Positions 5,636 through 5,731 of a stretch of 5,731 bases of DNA are shown here, piece after piece. This DNA is from Pseudomonadota bacterium (GTDB lineage Bacteria; Pseudomonadota; Alphaproteobacteria; Rhizobiales; Rhizobiaceae), in assembly GCA_003242525.1 (NCBI GenBank), contig QGUU01000180.1, forward strand, positions 1 through 5,731, in the 5' to 3' direction. Each line of letters starts with the position of its first letter. Within the stretch, counting starts at the first letter, position 1. A program made the position numbers and the translations under genes. A model generated the notes under the pieces. The model saw only the letters and a program-made list of their open reading frames with translations. It had not been told where the DNA came from and did not search any database.

Positions 5636-5731
5636 CATTGCGCCGGCCACTGTTCGCTGCCCTGTCCAGCGGGCCCCGGCAAGCATTCGGGTCTCAGCTC
5701 TTGGCGCCTTTACCCCTGCCCCTCTACTTGT

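Noticed and set aside
5636..5731. Possible gene after the rpsA terminator, including a reverse-strand basic C-terminus ending in GAKS
   Set aside because: The GAKS frame is broken by an in-frame TAG only ten codons upstream, and no other frame has a motif or start in these 96 bases.

Overview
The window looks like ordinary chromosome from an alphaproteobacterium, probably a sphingomonad. The grounds are the GC-rich coding DNA with G/C-ending codons, a six-repeat ribosomal protein S1 of 569 residues with the tail style I associate with this class, the cmk-rpsA gene pair, and an alphaproteobacterial-type histidine kinase with an HDMRN phosphorylation box. The order-level placement is inference from recall, not from a search.

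Layout, all genes on the + strand. Bases 1-90 may be the tail of an upstream gene (or only a tiny leader ORF) whose TGA overlaps the ATG of a membrane sensor histidine kinase (87-1568). A 213-base spacer with a GC-rich hairpin follows, then a complete tRNA-Arg(ACG) with encoded CCA (1782-1858). Bases 1859-2254 hold no gene I can support. A compact cluster comes next: a small two-helix membrane protein built like a potassium channel pore module but without the classical TVGYGD filter (2255-2599), a secreted LprI/DUF1311-type protein (2613-2978), and cytidylate kinase cmk (2994-3644), with gaps of 13 and 15 bases. After a 202-base structured leader comes rpsA (3847-5556), closed by a strong intrinsic terminator (5606-5635). 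The last 96 bases show nothing I recognise.

Functionally, cmk (CMP/dCMP to CDP/dCDP) and rpsA (mRNA capture on the 30S subunit) are housekeeping genes that commonly sit together. The channel-like protein and the LprI-like protein are cell-envelope proteins placed where aroA is often found upstream of cmk in related bacteria, so the tRNA-to-cmk interval looks like a locally rearranged or lineage-specific segment. The histidine kinase has no response regulator within view.

I found no CRISPR array, insertion sequence, phage module or defence system. The points most worth a second look are the channel-like protein with a GLG in place of GYG, the hairpin series in the rpsA leader, and the translational-coupling arrangement at the histidine kinase start.
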